The notes beneath the pieces are model-generated. The model made no database searches and was not told the origin of the DNA. It saw only the letters and a program-made list of their open reading frames with translations. This document shows, piece by piece, positions 17,546 through 24,566 of a DNA stretch of 64,000 nt. The stretch lies in assembly GCA_050943135.1 (NCBI GenBank), contig JBMNOP010000001.1, forward strand, positions 62,001 to 126,000, in the 5' to 3' direction. Source of the DNA: RUG695 sp050943135 (GTDB taxonomy: Bacteria > Planctomycetota > Planctomycetia > Pirellulales > Thermoguttaceae). Numbering within the stretch: position 1 is the stretch's first letter; each line of letters begins with the position of its first letter. A program made the translations under genes and the position numbers.

Positions 17546-18571
17546 TTAATTATTCTTTCGACGATCCAGTTGCTTTTGAATTTCTTTTAGATATTTCATA
17601 TCGGCTTCATCGTCCAGTCTTGCCGCTTCTTCCCGTCGTCGCTGGTCGAATATCTCGTAGCGCCGCTTAACAATCTTTTCCATTTGTTCGTTACTCACAC
17701 TTCCTTTTTTGGTAAGTATCGGTTGTTCGCTGTATTGCAAGAGGCTGACGACAGAATCGCGCCAATATTCGAGGGTTAAATCCTTCCTCTCTTTGACGCG
17801 CATCTCGGCGGTGTCCAGGAAGATCGAGACGAGCCGGTTAAGCTTATCCAGCTCGTCTGTTGTCAAGTAGTTTTTCGAGATGAGGATGTCTTGTTTCCGG
17901 ACGACGTTCCCTTTCCATGAACGGAGCCCCATATTTGGCTCATCCGGCTTCGCGCGGGCGACGACAAGCTCGGCGGCGGTTTTTTGGGTCACGGCATAAA
18001 TTAGCTTGTTTTGTGTTTCCGCGAAGAACATTTGCGTTGCTTTGTCGCTCGCGTCGTAATCGCTCGACAAGGCGAACAGATCGCGGATTTTCTGGTAGAA
18101 TCGCTTTTCCGAGGCGCGGATGTCTCGAATGCGGGCAAGCAATTCGTCGAAATAATCCGGTCGTCCGTCCGGATTTTTGAGGCGTTCGTCGTCCATGACG
18201 AAACCTTTAACGAGATATTCCGCCAGATTCCTGTTCGCCCACTGGCGGAAAAGGACCCCGCGAACCCCGCGAACGCGAAACCCGACCGCAAGGACCATGT
18301 CAAGAGAGTAAAAATAGGTGGAATAATCCTTGCCGTCATCTGCAGTTATTAAGTCTTGCTTAATAACTGAATTTGCGCTCAGCTCCCCTTCTTTTAAGAC
18401 TCGGGCGATGTGCTGGCTGACATTGGCGACCGAGGTCCCAAAAATTTTCGCGATTTGAGACTGGGTCACCCAAACCTGTCCTTTGCGGATCGTGAGCGTA
18501 ACGTTCCCTTTACCGGACGGAAGGGGGTAAAGAATGATTCTCGGAATCTCGGGAAGATTTTCTTCTGTCAT
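17546..18571 (-). CDS. RhuM family protein
   Basis: 341 residues. The N-terminal half matches the RhuM pattern: GNVTLTIRKGQVWVTQSQIAKIFG, VSQHIARVLKEGEL, VIKQDLITADDGKDYSTYFYSLDMVLAVGFRV and GVLFRQWANRNLAEYLVKGFVMDDERL. The remainder is helical and charged. RhuM proteins are common in prophages and genomic islands; the first described was a Salmonella island gene. Biochemical role unknown. It starts 11 bp after the XRE regulator stop, so both are probably read from the repressor promoter and expressed in the lysogen. Confidence 0.85.
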   Translation of the reverse strand: MTEENLPEIPRIILYPLPSGKGNVTLTIRKGQVWVTQSQIAKIFGTSVANVSQHIARVLKEGELSANSVIKQDLITADDGKDYSTYFYSLDMVLAVGFRVRGVRGVLFRQWANRNLAEYLVKGFVMDDERLKNPDGRPDYFDELLARIRDIRASEKRFYQKIRDLFALSSDYDASDKATQMFFAETQNKLIYAVTQKTAAELVVARAKPDEPNMGLRSWKGNVVRKQDILISKNYLTTDELDKLNRLVSIFLDTAEMRVKERKDLTLEYWRDSVVSLLQYSEQPILTKKGSVSNEQMEKIVKRRYEIFDQRRREEAARLDDEADMKYLKEIQKQLDRRKNN

Positions 18572-18581
18572 TTTTCTCTTC

Positions 18582-18974
18582 TCACTTCTGCTGCTTCGTG
18601 CCGTCCGGATCTTCCTGTTCTTCCTGGCCGGGGGACTTGGCGGCGGCTTCGATATCTTTGCAGAGTTCCAGGATGAGGGACTGGCCTTCCGGAGGAAGGG
18701 CTTGGATTTTCGCTTTCAGGACGCGACGGAAGGCATCGAGATCGTCGCCGGACTTCTTGGAAGGAAGGAACATCTCCCCTTTGCCCGTGCGAAGCCAGTC
18801 CTCCGAGACGTTGAACGCCAGGCAGATTGCCAATAAGTGCTTGTCTTTGATGTTGCGTTGTCCGTTAAGCAACAAACCGACCTGGCTTTGAGAATAGCCG
18901 ATTGCTTTCCCAAACTTTTCTTGGGTTAGGTTAAGAGTTTTTAAGACTTGGCGAACTCTGTTCCGGATCTGCAT
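18582..18974 (-). CDS. XRE-family repressor, cassette 1
   Basis: 130 residues from MQIRNRVRQVLKTL. A longer frame exists upstream, but the SD (AGGAAAGGACC, ending 5 nt before) supports this ATG. An N-terminal Cro/C1 helix-turn-helix (LTQEKFGKAIGYSQSQVGLLLNG) leads into the NVSEDWLRTGKGEMFLP hinge seen in the other repressors here, then a C-terminal helical segment (LDAFRRVLKAKIQALPPEGQSLILELC). No S24 peptidase domain, so it is not a RecA-cleaved CI of lambda type. First gene of the operon with RhuM and DUF2513; divergent from a small ORF across an operator-like inverted repeat. Confidence 0.85.
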   Translation of the reverse strand: MQIRNRVRQVLKTLNLTQEKFGKAIGYSQSQVGLLLNGQRNIKDKHLLAICLAFNVSEDWLRTGKGEMFLPSKKSGDDLDAFRRVLKAKIQALPPEGQSLILELCKDIEAAAKSPGQEEQEDPDGTKQQK

Positions 18975-19013
18975 TCTAGGTCCTTTCCTTTGTAATTTTA
19001 CCACAGAATTAAG

Positions 19014-19072
19014 ACTATGCAATAAAACTTCAGAAAAAATCTGCAAAATTACCGAAACAGATATTGCATAGT
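19014..19072. promoter_or_regulatory. Candidate operators of cassette 1
   Basis: ACTATGCAATA (19014-19024) and its exact inverse TATTGCATAGT (19062-19072) lie in the AT-rich gap between the divergent genes, 48 bp apart, consistent with repressor half-sites. Confidence 0.6.
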
Positions 19073-19092
19073 TATAAAAACAGTGTATATTT

Positions 19093-19347
19093 ATGACAGT
19101 GCAATTAGCAACCGCAAAAAAACGAAAGGTTTCCGCGATGCCTGCTTTACCCCCGACTGACTACGTTTCGGAGGTTGGTCCTTACATAGACGCCTACCGC
19201 CGAGAAGAACTTGCGAAGATCAACCTGGTGACCGACCACCTTACGAGGTTTTACCAAAACCTGCTGGCTTCCGGCTGGCGCCCGTCGCCGTCCGAGCCTC
19301 AGACCGAGCCTGTCCCGGCCGAGAAGAAGGCGAAGGAGGGGGCTTAG
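19093..19347 (+). CDS. Small acidic protein, cassette 1
   Basis: 84 residues, unrecognised. The C-terminal tail PSEPQTEPVPAEKK is nearly identical to the tail of the 54-residue protein at 20593-20757, so the two are related by duplication or share a mobile 3' part. An alternative ATG at 19138 has a better SD (GAAAGG), so the true product may be 69 residues. Its stop overlaps the stop of the convergent repressor of cassette 2 by 4 bp. Confidence 0.6.
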   Translation: MTVQLATAKKRKVSAMPALPPTDYVSEVGPYIDAYRREELAKINLVTDHLTRFYQNLLASGWRPSPSEPQTEPVPAEKKAKEGA

Positions 19348-19691
19348 GAATGTTCTTTGAGGATACGGCGAAAAGATTCGAGGAGGATGTTTTGGACGTC
19401 GGGGCTCAGAAGCGCGTAGCTGTCCAAGATCATTTCGATGATCCGTTCTTTCGTCGCTTCTTCGGGGTCACGTTCCGGAAGAATGAGGTCGCCCTTGCCG
19501 GTGGCAAGATAGTGAGGGTTGATGTGAGGGAACTTCACGCAGATGTGGTTGATGAGACCGTCGGGGAGCTTGTTCTCTCTCACCGCGTGCGAGATTACGG
19601 CGGGGTTGCGACCGATTTTCTTCGCAAGACCTCTTTTGTTCTTGCAACCCAGAGCCTGGATCAGCTCGTCAATTACCCTTGCGACAAACAT
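19344..19691 (-). CDS. XRE/CI-like repressor, cassette 2
   Basis: 115 residues from MFVARVIDELIQALG, with SD GGAGG 7 nt upstream. HTH: NKRGLAKKIGRNPAVISHAVREN. Hinge HYLATGKGDLILPE as in the other three repressors, and a C-terminal helix pair (ERIIEMILDSYALLSPDVQNILLESFRRIL). Lacks a protease domain. Divergent from the 59-residue ORF; a consensus promoter for that ORF lies in the gap. Confidence 0.83.
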   Translation of the reverse strand: MFVARVIDELIQALGCKNKRGLAKKIGRNPAVISHAVRENKLPDGLINHICVKFPHINPHYLATGKGDLILPERDPEEATKERIIEMILDSYALLSPDVQNILLESFRRILKEHS

Positions 19692-19781
19692 TCTGTAACC
19701 TCCGCGTTGGTGATGTTCAATAGAGTATAAGCGAAAATTTAAAAAAAACAAGAATTTTTTTGATTTTCCAAAACATTTCTA

Positions 19782-19821
19782 TTGACTTAATTAAAAAAGA
19801 GATTATTATCTTTTTAGATAA
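19782..19821 (+). promoter_or_regulatory. Promoter and operator of cassette 2
   Basis: TTGACT (19782-19787), 16-bp spacer, TATTAT (19804-19809). A dyad TTATCT-tttt-AGATAA (19806-19821) overlaps the -10 and is a good operator candidate. Confidence 0.7.
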
Positions 19822-19849
19822 CTAAAAACACCCAGAAAGGACCTCGAAA

Positions 19850-20029
19850 ATGTCTACTGTTGAGAATGCGAACCTCAGCGAGGCTTCGGCTTTGCTTTCG
19901 CAGATGACCCCTCAGGTTTTAGAGGTCTGCCTTTCGCAGACCCGATTTGCGCTTTCGGTTCAGGAAGCGGCCCGAGCCGACATCGCCAAGGCCCTCGCGT
20001 CCGACGCCAAGAAGGAGCCTTCGCGATGA
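19850..20029 (+). CDS. Small protein, cassette 2 (59 aa)
   Basis: Starts MSTVENANLSEASALL; SD GAAAGGACC upstream. It is paralogous to the 52-residue protein of cassette 4: QVLEVCLSQTRFALSVQEA here against EVLEVVLDQVRIAYRVQQA there, with similar -KEPS- endings. Not a helix-turn-helix, so not an obvious Cro. Its last codons overlap an ATG (20026) that opens a frame cut off after ~10 codons by the next repressor gene, as if a following gene had been truncated. Confidence 0.65.
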   Translation: MSTVENANLSEASALLSQMTPQVLEVCLSQTRFALSVQEAARADIAKALASDAKKEPSR

Positions 20030-20057
20030 GCCTCGACATCCGCGCAAACTTCGGCGC

Positions 20058-20453
20058 CTACGCGCCGTGCTCTTCTGATTCTTCTTGGCCGAGGGTTTGG
20101 GTGTCGGCTTCGCTGGCGGCGAGGTCGCGGATTACGTTAATAAGAATGTTTCGGTTAGGATTGGAGAGCTGCGACAAGCAGTCTCGCAGGAAGTCTGCCA
20201 AAGCCTGGTCGGACATTTCCGGTTTGGGATCGAAGAGAGGGGCATCCCCGCCGACTCCGGAACGGAGCCACTCCTCGTTGACGCCGAACGCCAGGTGGAG
20301 CGCGCGAATCAGTCGCTTTTCGAGCGTCTTTTCCGGACTGTTCTCAAGTTGGCTGATAGTGCCCTGGGTATACCCGACGGCCTGCGCCAGCGCGGTCGTT
20401 GTCAACCCAAGAGTGGTTCGCAGTTGTTTTAGCCGTTCGCTTTGGGTGCTCAT
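20058..20453 (-). CDS. XRE-family repressor, cassette 3
   Basis: 131 residues. HTH: LTTTALAQAVGYTQGTISQLEN. Hinge FGVNEEWLRSGVGGDAPLF matches the repressor of cassette 1, and the C-terminal helices (QALADFLRDCLSQLSNPNRNILINVIRDLAAS) the others. SD AGAAGGAAAGG upstream. A plus-strand frame covering the same stretch is rejected as a shadow. Confidence 0.85.
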   Translation of the reverse strand: MSTQSERLKQLRTTLGLTTTALAQAVGYTQGTISQLENSPEKTLEKRLIRALHLAFGVNEEWLRSGVGGDAPLFDPKPEMSDQALADFLRDCLSQLSNPNRNILINVIRDLAASEADTQTLGQEESEEHGA

Positions 20454-20490
20454 TCCTTTCTCCTTCTATTTTAAAGAGTATACCAGAAAA

Positions 20491-20507
20491 TTATTACTCG
20501 TCAATAA
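20491..20507. promoter_or_regulatory. Operator O1 of cassette 3
   Basis: TTATTACTCGTCAATAA, a 17-bp dyad of lambda-operator length; matches O2 at 13 of 17 bases. Confidence 0.65.
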
Positions 20508-20535
20508 AAAAACAGATTTTTTCTTGGAAAGGGTA

Positions 20536-20580
20536 TTGACCATCGATAGAAATAAGATTATATTTATTAGTGAACAATAA
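20536..20580 (+). promoter_or_regulatory. Promoter and operator O2 of cassette 3
   Basis: TTGACC (20536-20541), 17-bp spacer, TATATT (20559-20564). O2, TTATTAGTGAACAATAA (20564-20580), starts at the -10, so repressor binding would block transcription of the small ORF. Confidence 0.7.
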
Positions 20581-20592
20581 AAGGAGGTGGCT

Positions 20593-20757
20593 ATGAATGC
20601 AACTACCAATATTTTAGACGCGTTTTTTTCGCTCAATGCTGTGAACCGCAAAATTGCGGTCGCCGTCGCAAGCGCGTTGCTCGCGAGCGAGCAGGCGCAA
20701 AACGACACTCGGCCGTCCGAGCCTCAGGCCGAGCCTGTCCCGGCCGAGAAGAAATAA
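20593..20757 (+). CDS. Small protein, cassette 3 (54 aa)
   Basis: Starts MNATTNILDAFFSLN behind a perfect SD (AAAGGAGG). The C-terminal tail PSEPQAEPVPAEKK matches the cassette 1 protein. Function unknown. It is followed 21 bp later by a truncated reading frame that has an intact relative further right. Confidence 0.65.
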   Translation: MNATTNILDAFFSLNAVNRKIAVAVASALLASEQAQNDTRPSEPQAEPVPAEKK

Positions 20758-20778
20758 CACCGCCCAGGAGGACCTCCG

Positions 20779-20925
20779 ATGAAAGCCGACGAATATGGAA
20801 AACGAAAAGTGGGAGTAACCATGGAAGAATCAATCATGCTGTGTGAACTCTGGCAGACGGCGCTCGCTAATCCTCGTTGCGGGTCTTTCTGGAGTCCTGG
20901 TATTTGCGGATGGTCTCGAAGATGA
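20779..20925 (+). pseudogene. Truncated copy of the ELWQTAL small gene
   Basis: The frame from 20779, or from the inner ATG at 20821, reads MEESIMLCELWQTAL, close to MDEWILVSELWQTAL at 21740. The two share an exact 21-bp stretch (20845-20865 and 21764-21784). Right after this the sequence runs into the 3' end of the cassette 4 repressor, and the rest of the frame (to 20925) is antisense read-through. It looks like a gene broken by arrival of cassette 4. Confidence 0.6.
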
Positions 20926-21229
20926 CGTCGCGTGCCGGAGGGTCGAGAAGGTCTAGGATTTCCGTGATTGCCGCGGTCAATCTTTCACGGCGTTCTTCCG
21001 GGGTTTCCGGACGCTCTGGCAAAAGCGGCTCACCTTCGCCATGCTCAATATAAGCGCGGTTGACCTGTGGGAAGATAAGGCACAAACGATTCAAAAACTG
21101 CGTGCTTACGGATCTCAAGCCGCATTCAAGAGCCCCGATGTAATTGGTTCGAAACTTCAGAGATTCCGCAAGCTGTTTTTGGGTAAGACCAAGGCAACGA
21201 CGAACTTCAGCGAGTCTTGATGATTCCAT
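20867..21229 (-). CDS. XRE-family repressor, cassette 4
   Basis: 120 residues from MESSRLAEVRRCLG; SD GGAGG 4 nt upstream rules out the longer frame. HTH: LTQKQLAESLKFRTNYIGALECG. Hinge AYIEHGEGEPLLPERPE and C-terminal helices (ERLTAAITEILDLLDPPARDVIFETIRKY) as in cassettes 1-3. No S24 domain. Confidence 0.85.
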   Translation of the reverse strand: MESSRLAEVRRCLGLTQKQLAESLKFRTNYIGALECGLRSVSTQFLNRLCLIFPQVNRAYIEHGEGEPLLPERPETPEERRERLTAAITEILDLLDPPARDVIFETIRKYQDSRKTRNED

Positions 21230-21261
21230 ATTTCCTCCGTTGTCACCAATATAACACAAAC

Positions 21262-21352
21262 ATCCACCAAGTCAATAAAAATTTAAAATTTTCATCCACT
21301 AGGTGTTGACTTGGTAGATATTTTATGATATTCTTTTGTCAACTGGGTAGAT
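21262..21352. promoter_or_regulatory. Promoter and operator half-sites of cassette 4
   Basis: Four half-sites: ATCCACCAAG (21262-21271), ATCCACTAGG (21294-21303), and inverted CTTGGTAGAT (21310-21319) and CTGGGTAGAT (21343-21352). They flank and overlap a promoter TTGACT (21306-21311) - 17 bp - TATTCT (21329-21334). The motif is unlike the operators of cassettes 1-3. Confidence 0.7.
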
Positions 21353-21383
21353 AATCCGGTTTTTGAGCAAAAAGGAGGTTACG

Positions 21384-21542
21384 ATGTCAACCGAAGAAGC
21401 GATTGGAATTTTGAATGGTCTCGACAACGAGGTTCTTGAGGTGGTGCTCGACCAGGTGCGAATCGCCTATCGAGTGCAACAGGCCGTGAAGGCTTCGCAA
21501 GCCCCGGTCGAAGACGCCACGAAGGAGCCGTCCAATGCGTGA
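21384..21542 (+). CDS. Small protein, cassette 4 (52 aa)
   Basis: Starts MSTEEAIGILNGLDNEVLEV after SD AAGGAGG. It is a paralogue of the 59-residue protein of cassette 2. It is probably the first gene of the early operon: its stop overlaps the next start (ATGCGTGA, 8 bp). Confidence 0.68.
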   Translation: MSTEEAIGILNGLDNEVLEVVLDQVRIAYRVQQAVKASQAPVEDATKEPSNA

Positions 21543-22269
21543 CGGTTTCGACACGCCGGCACGTGCCGGGGCGCTTGTCGGCCTCACCGGCCGCATGGTG
21601 AGGAATTTGATACACGCCGGCATTCTCGACGGCGAATACATCCGCACCCCGGAAGGTCGGTATCTGGTGAATACCGAGGGGCTGATTCGCCTCTGGAACA
21701 GCTCGGAACGATTCTGCAAGTGGATCAAGGAGGAGGAGGATGGACGAATGGATTCTGGTATCGGAACTCTGGCAGACGGCGCTCAACGGCGGGAAGCCGG
21801 TTTCGGAGTTCGAAGAAATCAAGCGATGGGCGGAAGCCCTGCTGCAACCCCAACAGGAGAAAGAAAAATGACCGACGCGATTATTTCGACAGAATGTAAA
21901 AAACTCGAACGCCTTCTCCTTGCGAAACACGCGAACTATGGCGAGAGCGCTGGGAAGACTCCTTGCCTGACACCCGGGATCTCTCCGGGGACGGCGCTCC
22001 TGGTTCGGGCCAGCGACAAGGTGGCCCGGATTGCCACGCTTGCGGCGGGGGAACCCGACCTGGTCGGGGAATCGCTCGAAGACACGGTCCGAGACCTGGC
22101 CGGCTACTGCTTGCTCTGGCTTGCCTACCGTTCCGAATGCCAACTCCCCAAAAAGTCGCCGGGCGCCAAAGTCTTGTTGAAAAAAACGGATCCCGTTTGC
22201 AACGATCCCGACGATGACGATCTCGCCTGCGACGATCCCGGTGTTCCAATGGCCTTCCCCTTGATCTAA
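21535..22269 (+). CDS. Helix-turn-helix protein in frame with Nmad1 (DUF1599) domain
   Basis: 244 codons without a stop. Residues 1-68 look like an excisionase/MerR-type HTH (LVGLTGRMVRNLIHAGILDGEYIRTPEGRYLV). Residues ~112-195 match the nucleotide-modification-associated domain 1: KHANYGES, GTALLVRASDKVARI and LVGESLEDTVRDLAGYCLLWLAY. Nmad1 proteins occur in phages near base-modification genes. The stretch between (residues ~70-111) is low in conserved features and overlaps a better-looking small gene in another frame whose TGA overlaps an ATG at 21868. Two proteins, HTH and Nmad1 (from 21868), whose separating stop was lost are as likely as a true fusion. The last ~35 residues are Asp-rich. 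Confidence 0.7.
   Translation: MRDGFDTPARAGALVGLTGRMVRNLIHAGILDGEYIRTPEGRYLVNTEGLIRLWNSSERFCKWIKEEEDGRMDSGIGTLADGAQRREAGFGVRRNQAMGGSPAATPTGERKMTDAIISTECKKLERLLLAKHANYGESAGKTPCLTPGISPGTALLVRASDKVARIATLAAGEPDLVGESLEDTVRDLAGYCLLWLAYRSECQLPKKSPGAKVLLKKTDPVCNDPDDDDLACDDPGVPMAFPLI
21740..21871 (+). CDS. Small overlapping ORF with ELWQTAL motif (43 aa)
   Basis: Lies in the +1 frame inside the HTH-Nmad1 frame. Starts MDEWILVSELWQTALNGGKP after a strong SD (AAGGAGGAGG) and ends ATGA, overlapping the inner Nmad1 start. The motif recurs in the truncated copy near 20821, which argues that this frame is, or was, translated. Confidence 0.5.
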   Translation: MDEWILVSELWQTALNGGKPVSEFEEIKRWAEALLQPQQEKEK

Positions 22270-22410
22270 CCACGAAGAGATCAAGTTTGGGGTAGCTTGG
22301 AACCGACAGCGGACGCGGGGGACAGCCGCGTTTCTGAGTCAAGTCTGAAAGTTCCGGTCCTCGAGACGGAACGTCAAAAGGGAAAAAGAGTCTGTAAGGA
22401 GAAAAAAGTT

Positions 22411-23028
22411 ATGACAAAAACAGCAGTGCCTTCGGGCACGCCGCACGCAAGGTCAACGTTTAGAAATCCGGTGTTCCGGGAATGCCGCGCTTCAAGCGTT
22501 CCGCGCGACGGTTCGCTGCCGATGAGCCGCGAGATGTGGGTTTCCGCCGACCAGGCCGCCGAGATGTTGGGGCGCAACCGCCGTTTCGTCTACGAACTCG
22601 GGTATAACGGGAGCGTGCTGGCCTGCAAAATCGGGCAGGCAAGCCTCTTTTACCGGTTCGATATCGAGAAGGTTCGCGATTGGTGTGCTCGTCGGCGCGA
22701 AGAAGAAGAGGAAGCGTTGCGGGCCGCCGAAGAGGTCCGGATCCGAGAAGAACGGCTTGAGGCGCTCAAAGCGGCGATGGCCGAACGGTCGACCCCAATG
22801 GCCATCCCGTCCCCGGAGAACGGCCTTGAAAATGCCGAACTTCTTCCCGTCCCGGGGCATGGTTCGACCGTCACGCGGGAAGAATTTGAAGAATTTAAAC
22901 GGGACGTGATCTGCGCCATCAATATGTTGGCGGACTCGTTCTCCGGAGATAAGAAGAAGCCCCGGCAGATGATCCTGCAGGGTCTGTTCACCGTTGATAT
23001 AAAAAAGGAGAAACATCGTGCCCAATAA
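22411..23028 (+). CDS. Helix-turn-helix (MerR/excisionase-like) early protein
   Basis: 205 residues from MTKTAVPSGTPHARS. SD AAGGAG 11 nt upstream favours this over a longer frame. Residues ~40-90 form a helix-turn-helix 17-type DNA-binding domain (WVSADQAAEMLGRNRRFVYELGYNGSVLACKIG). A Glu/Arg-rich coiled coil follows (RRREEEEEALRAAEEVRIREERL), then a C-terminal helix with FEEFKRDVICAINML. Unknown role; it directly precedes recT and overlaps it by 11 bp, so a recombination accessory or early regulator is possible. Confidence 0.7.
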   Translation: MTKTAVPSGTPHARSTFRNPVFRECRASSVPRDGSLPMSREMWVSADQAAEMLGRNRRFVYELGYNGSVLACKIGQASLFYRFDIEKVRDWCARRREEEEEALRAAEEVRIREERLEALKAAMAERSTPMAIPSPENGLENAELLPVPGHGSTVTREEFEEFKRDVICAINMLADSFSGDKKKPRQMILQGLFTVDIKKEKHRAQ

Positions 23029-23974
23029 CCTGCCAACCGTCCAAGAGGTCGGGACACCCGAAAACCTGTCCGCCTATTTTGCTGCACATCAAAACGAGAT
23101 CGTCTCGTCGGGATTGGCCCGGCTCGACCGACGCAAAATCGCCGACATCTGCGTGCGGTATTTCGCTAAAAGCGAACAGCGCGCGAAGTTCGCCCAGTGC
23201 ACTCCCGAATCGTTCCTGACCGCGCTGAACGATTGTATCCGATACGGCCTGACTCCAACACCCGCGATGGAATGTGGTTATTTCATCCCCTACGTTCCGA
23301 AAGATCGCAACGGGAAACAGACCGGACCGGGAGAGGTCAAGTTTCAGATCTCGTATCGCGGGATCCTGGAGATCGCCCGGAGGAACGGCGTCACCGCCAA
23401 AGCGTGGGCGGTTCACGAAGGAGACCTCTTCGACTGGACCGCAGGCGAGAACGAATCGATCGTCCATAAACCGAAACTGACCGCCAAGCGGGATCCGTCG
23501 ACCCTGCTGGCGGTCTACGTCGTCGCCAAATATACCGTCGCCGATCGGGAAAAGGTGATGTATGAGGTGATGTCTAAAGCCGAGGTCGACGCGGTGCGGG
23601 CAAAGTCGCCGGCATCCGGAAGCGGGCCATGGGTTACCGACTATATTGAGATGGCGAAAAAGACCGTCATCCGGCGCGCCAGCAAGAATTGGCCGCTCAC
23701 GATGGAAGGGAACGGCAGCGTCGACGAGGATCCCGCAATCGAAGATGCCGAATTTGAAGTCTCCGGCCCGGCCGGCGAATACGCCGCGACCGGCTGGGAG
23801 AGCCGGCAGGTCGACGAATACCAGAAAGCCCTGGCCCTTTGCCACGACACAGACGGTCTGGCTAATGTCAGCCAAGCGATTAAAGACGACGAACGTCTGA
23901 GCGAGACGGAAAAAGGTCTCCTCCGAAAAGCCTACGCCCAACGACTCGGCGAACTGAGATCGGCACCGAGGTAA
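23018..23974 (+). CDS. recT: RecT-family single-strand annealing protein
   Basis: 318 residues, GTG start within the previous gene. Matches RecT: CTPESFLTALNDCIRYGLTP, GEVKFQISYRGILEIARRNG, AKAWAVHEGDLFDW and YIEMAKKTVIRRASKNWPL. These proteins coat and anneal single-stranded DNA for phage recombination. The usual RecE-type 5'-3' exonuclease partner is not visible next to it. Confidence 0.9.
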   Translation: MPNNLPTVQEVGTPENLSAYFAAHQNEIVSSGLARLDRRKIADICVRYFAKSEQRAKFAQCTPESFLTALNDCIRYGLTPTPAMECGYFIPYVPKDRNGKQTGPGEVKFQISYRGILEIARRNGVTAKAWAVHEGDLFDWTAGENESIVHKPKLTAKRDPSTLLAVYVVAKYTVADREKVMYEVMSKAEVDAVRAKSPASGSGPWVTDYIEMAKKTVIRRASKNWPLTMEGNGSVDEDPAIEDAEFEVSGPAGEYAATGWESRQVDEYQKALALCHDTDGLANVSQAIKDDERLSETEKGLLRKAYAQRLGELRSAPR

Positions 23975-24020
23975 GGCCGACCGGCTGCGCGTGTTTAAGG
24001 TGCGCTCCGAAGAGGATGCC

Positions 24021-24566
24021 ATGAACAAGGAGGAACGCGATCGGCTGATCGTCGAGCATCTTTGGGTTCCGGAGGCGGTTGCCGACCGCCTCCGGGATAG
24101 GATGTCGGTCCTCGGCCGCGATGAGCTCATCGGGATCGCCACCGAAGCGCTTGTCTGTGCCGCGGAAACGTTCGACCCGACAAAATCGATGTTCGGAACG
24201 TACGCGTTCCTCTGCTGCTATCGGAAAGTTCGCAGTTTTATCGATTACGCCATGAGGCGCGCCAAGGTCCAATATGAATGCATTTCTCTTTTTCCCCTTG
24301 ATGGAGACAGTCGGTTCTCCAATAATAACAATATAGAGGAGGTCGATCGCGAGGAATATTTCGATGTCCTCCAAGAAAAGGTTTTGGAAGACTTAAAAGG
24401 AAGAGATCGATATATCGCCTCCGAGTTTTTTATTCAAAGACGGAAAAAAACAGAAATCGCGGGATGTCTCGGGATTTCAAGTCAGGCGGTCGATCAGGTC
24501 GTCACGCGGATCCGCGCAAAACTCCGCGTAAAACTCCGGAACATGAAGGAAGATTATTATGGCTAA
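24021..24566 (+). CDS. Phage-encoded sigma-70-family factor
   Basis: 181 residues from MNKEERDRLIVEH (GAGG 6 nt upstream); a GTG at 23991 would add ten residues. Region 2-like: GRDELIGIATEALVCAAETFDPTKSMFGTYAFLCCYRKVRSFIDYAMR. Region 4-like HTH at the C-terminus: KTEIAGCLGISSQAVDQVVTRIRAKLR. The middle (residues ~95-110) has an Asn run. It resembles short region 2/4 sigma factors. A role in switching host polymerase to late phage genes is inferred from its position between recombination and replication genes. Its codons are AT-richer in the middle third. Confidence 0.78.
   Translation: MNKEERDRLIVEHLWVPEAVADRLRDRMSVLGRDELIGIATEALVCAAETFDPTKSMFGTYAFLCCYRKVRSFIDYAMRRAKVQYECISLFPLDGDSRFSNNNNIEEVDREEYFDVLQEKVLEDLKGRDRYIASEFFIQRRKKTEIAGCLGISSQAVDQVVTRIRAKLRVKLRNMKEDYYG

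Noticed and set aside
20026..20580. 184-codon plus-strand frame
   Set aside because: Antisense to the cassette 3 repressor, which has HTH, hinge and SD; only the first codons may be a relic of a truncated gene.
19093..21542. Classical type II toxin-antitoxin operons
   Set aside because: Regulator and small ORF are divergent rather than codirectional, and the small proteins match no toxin family known to me; kept only as an untested possibility.
22988..24142. 384-codon minus-strand frame over recT
   Set aside because: Antisense to RecT with clear family motifs.
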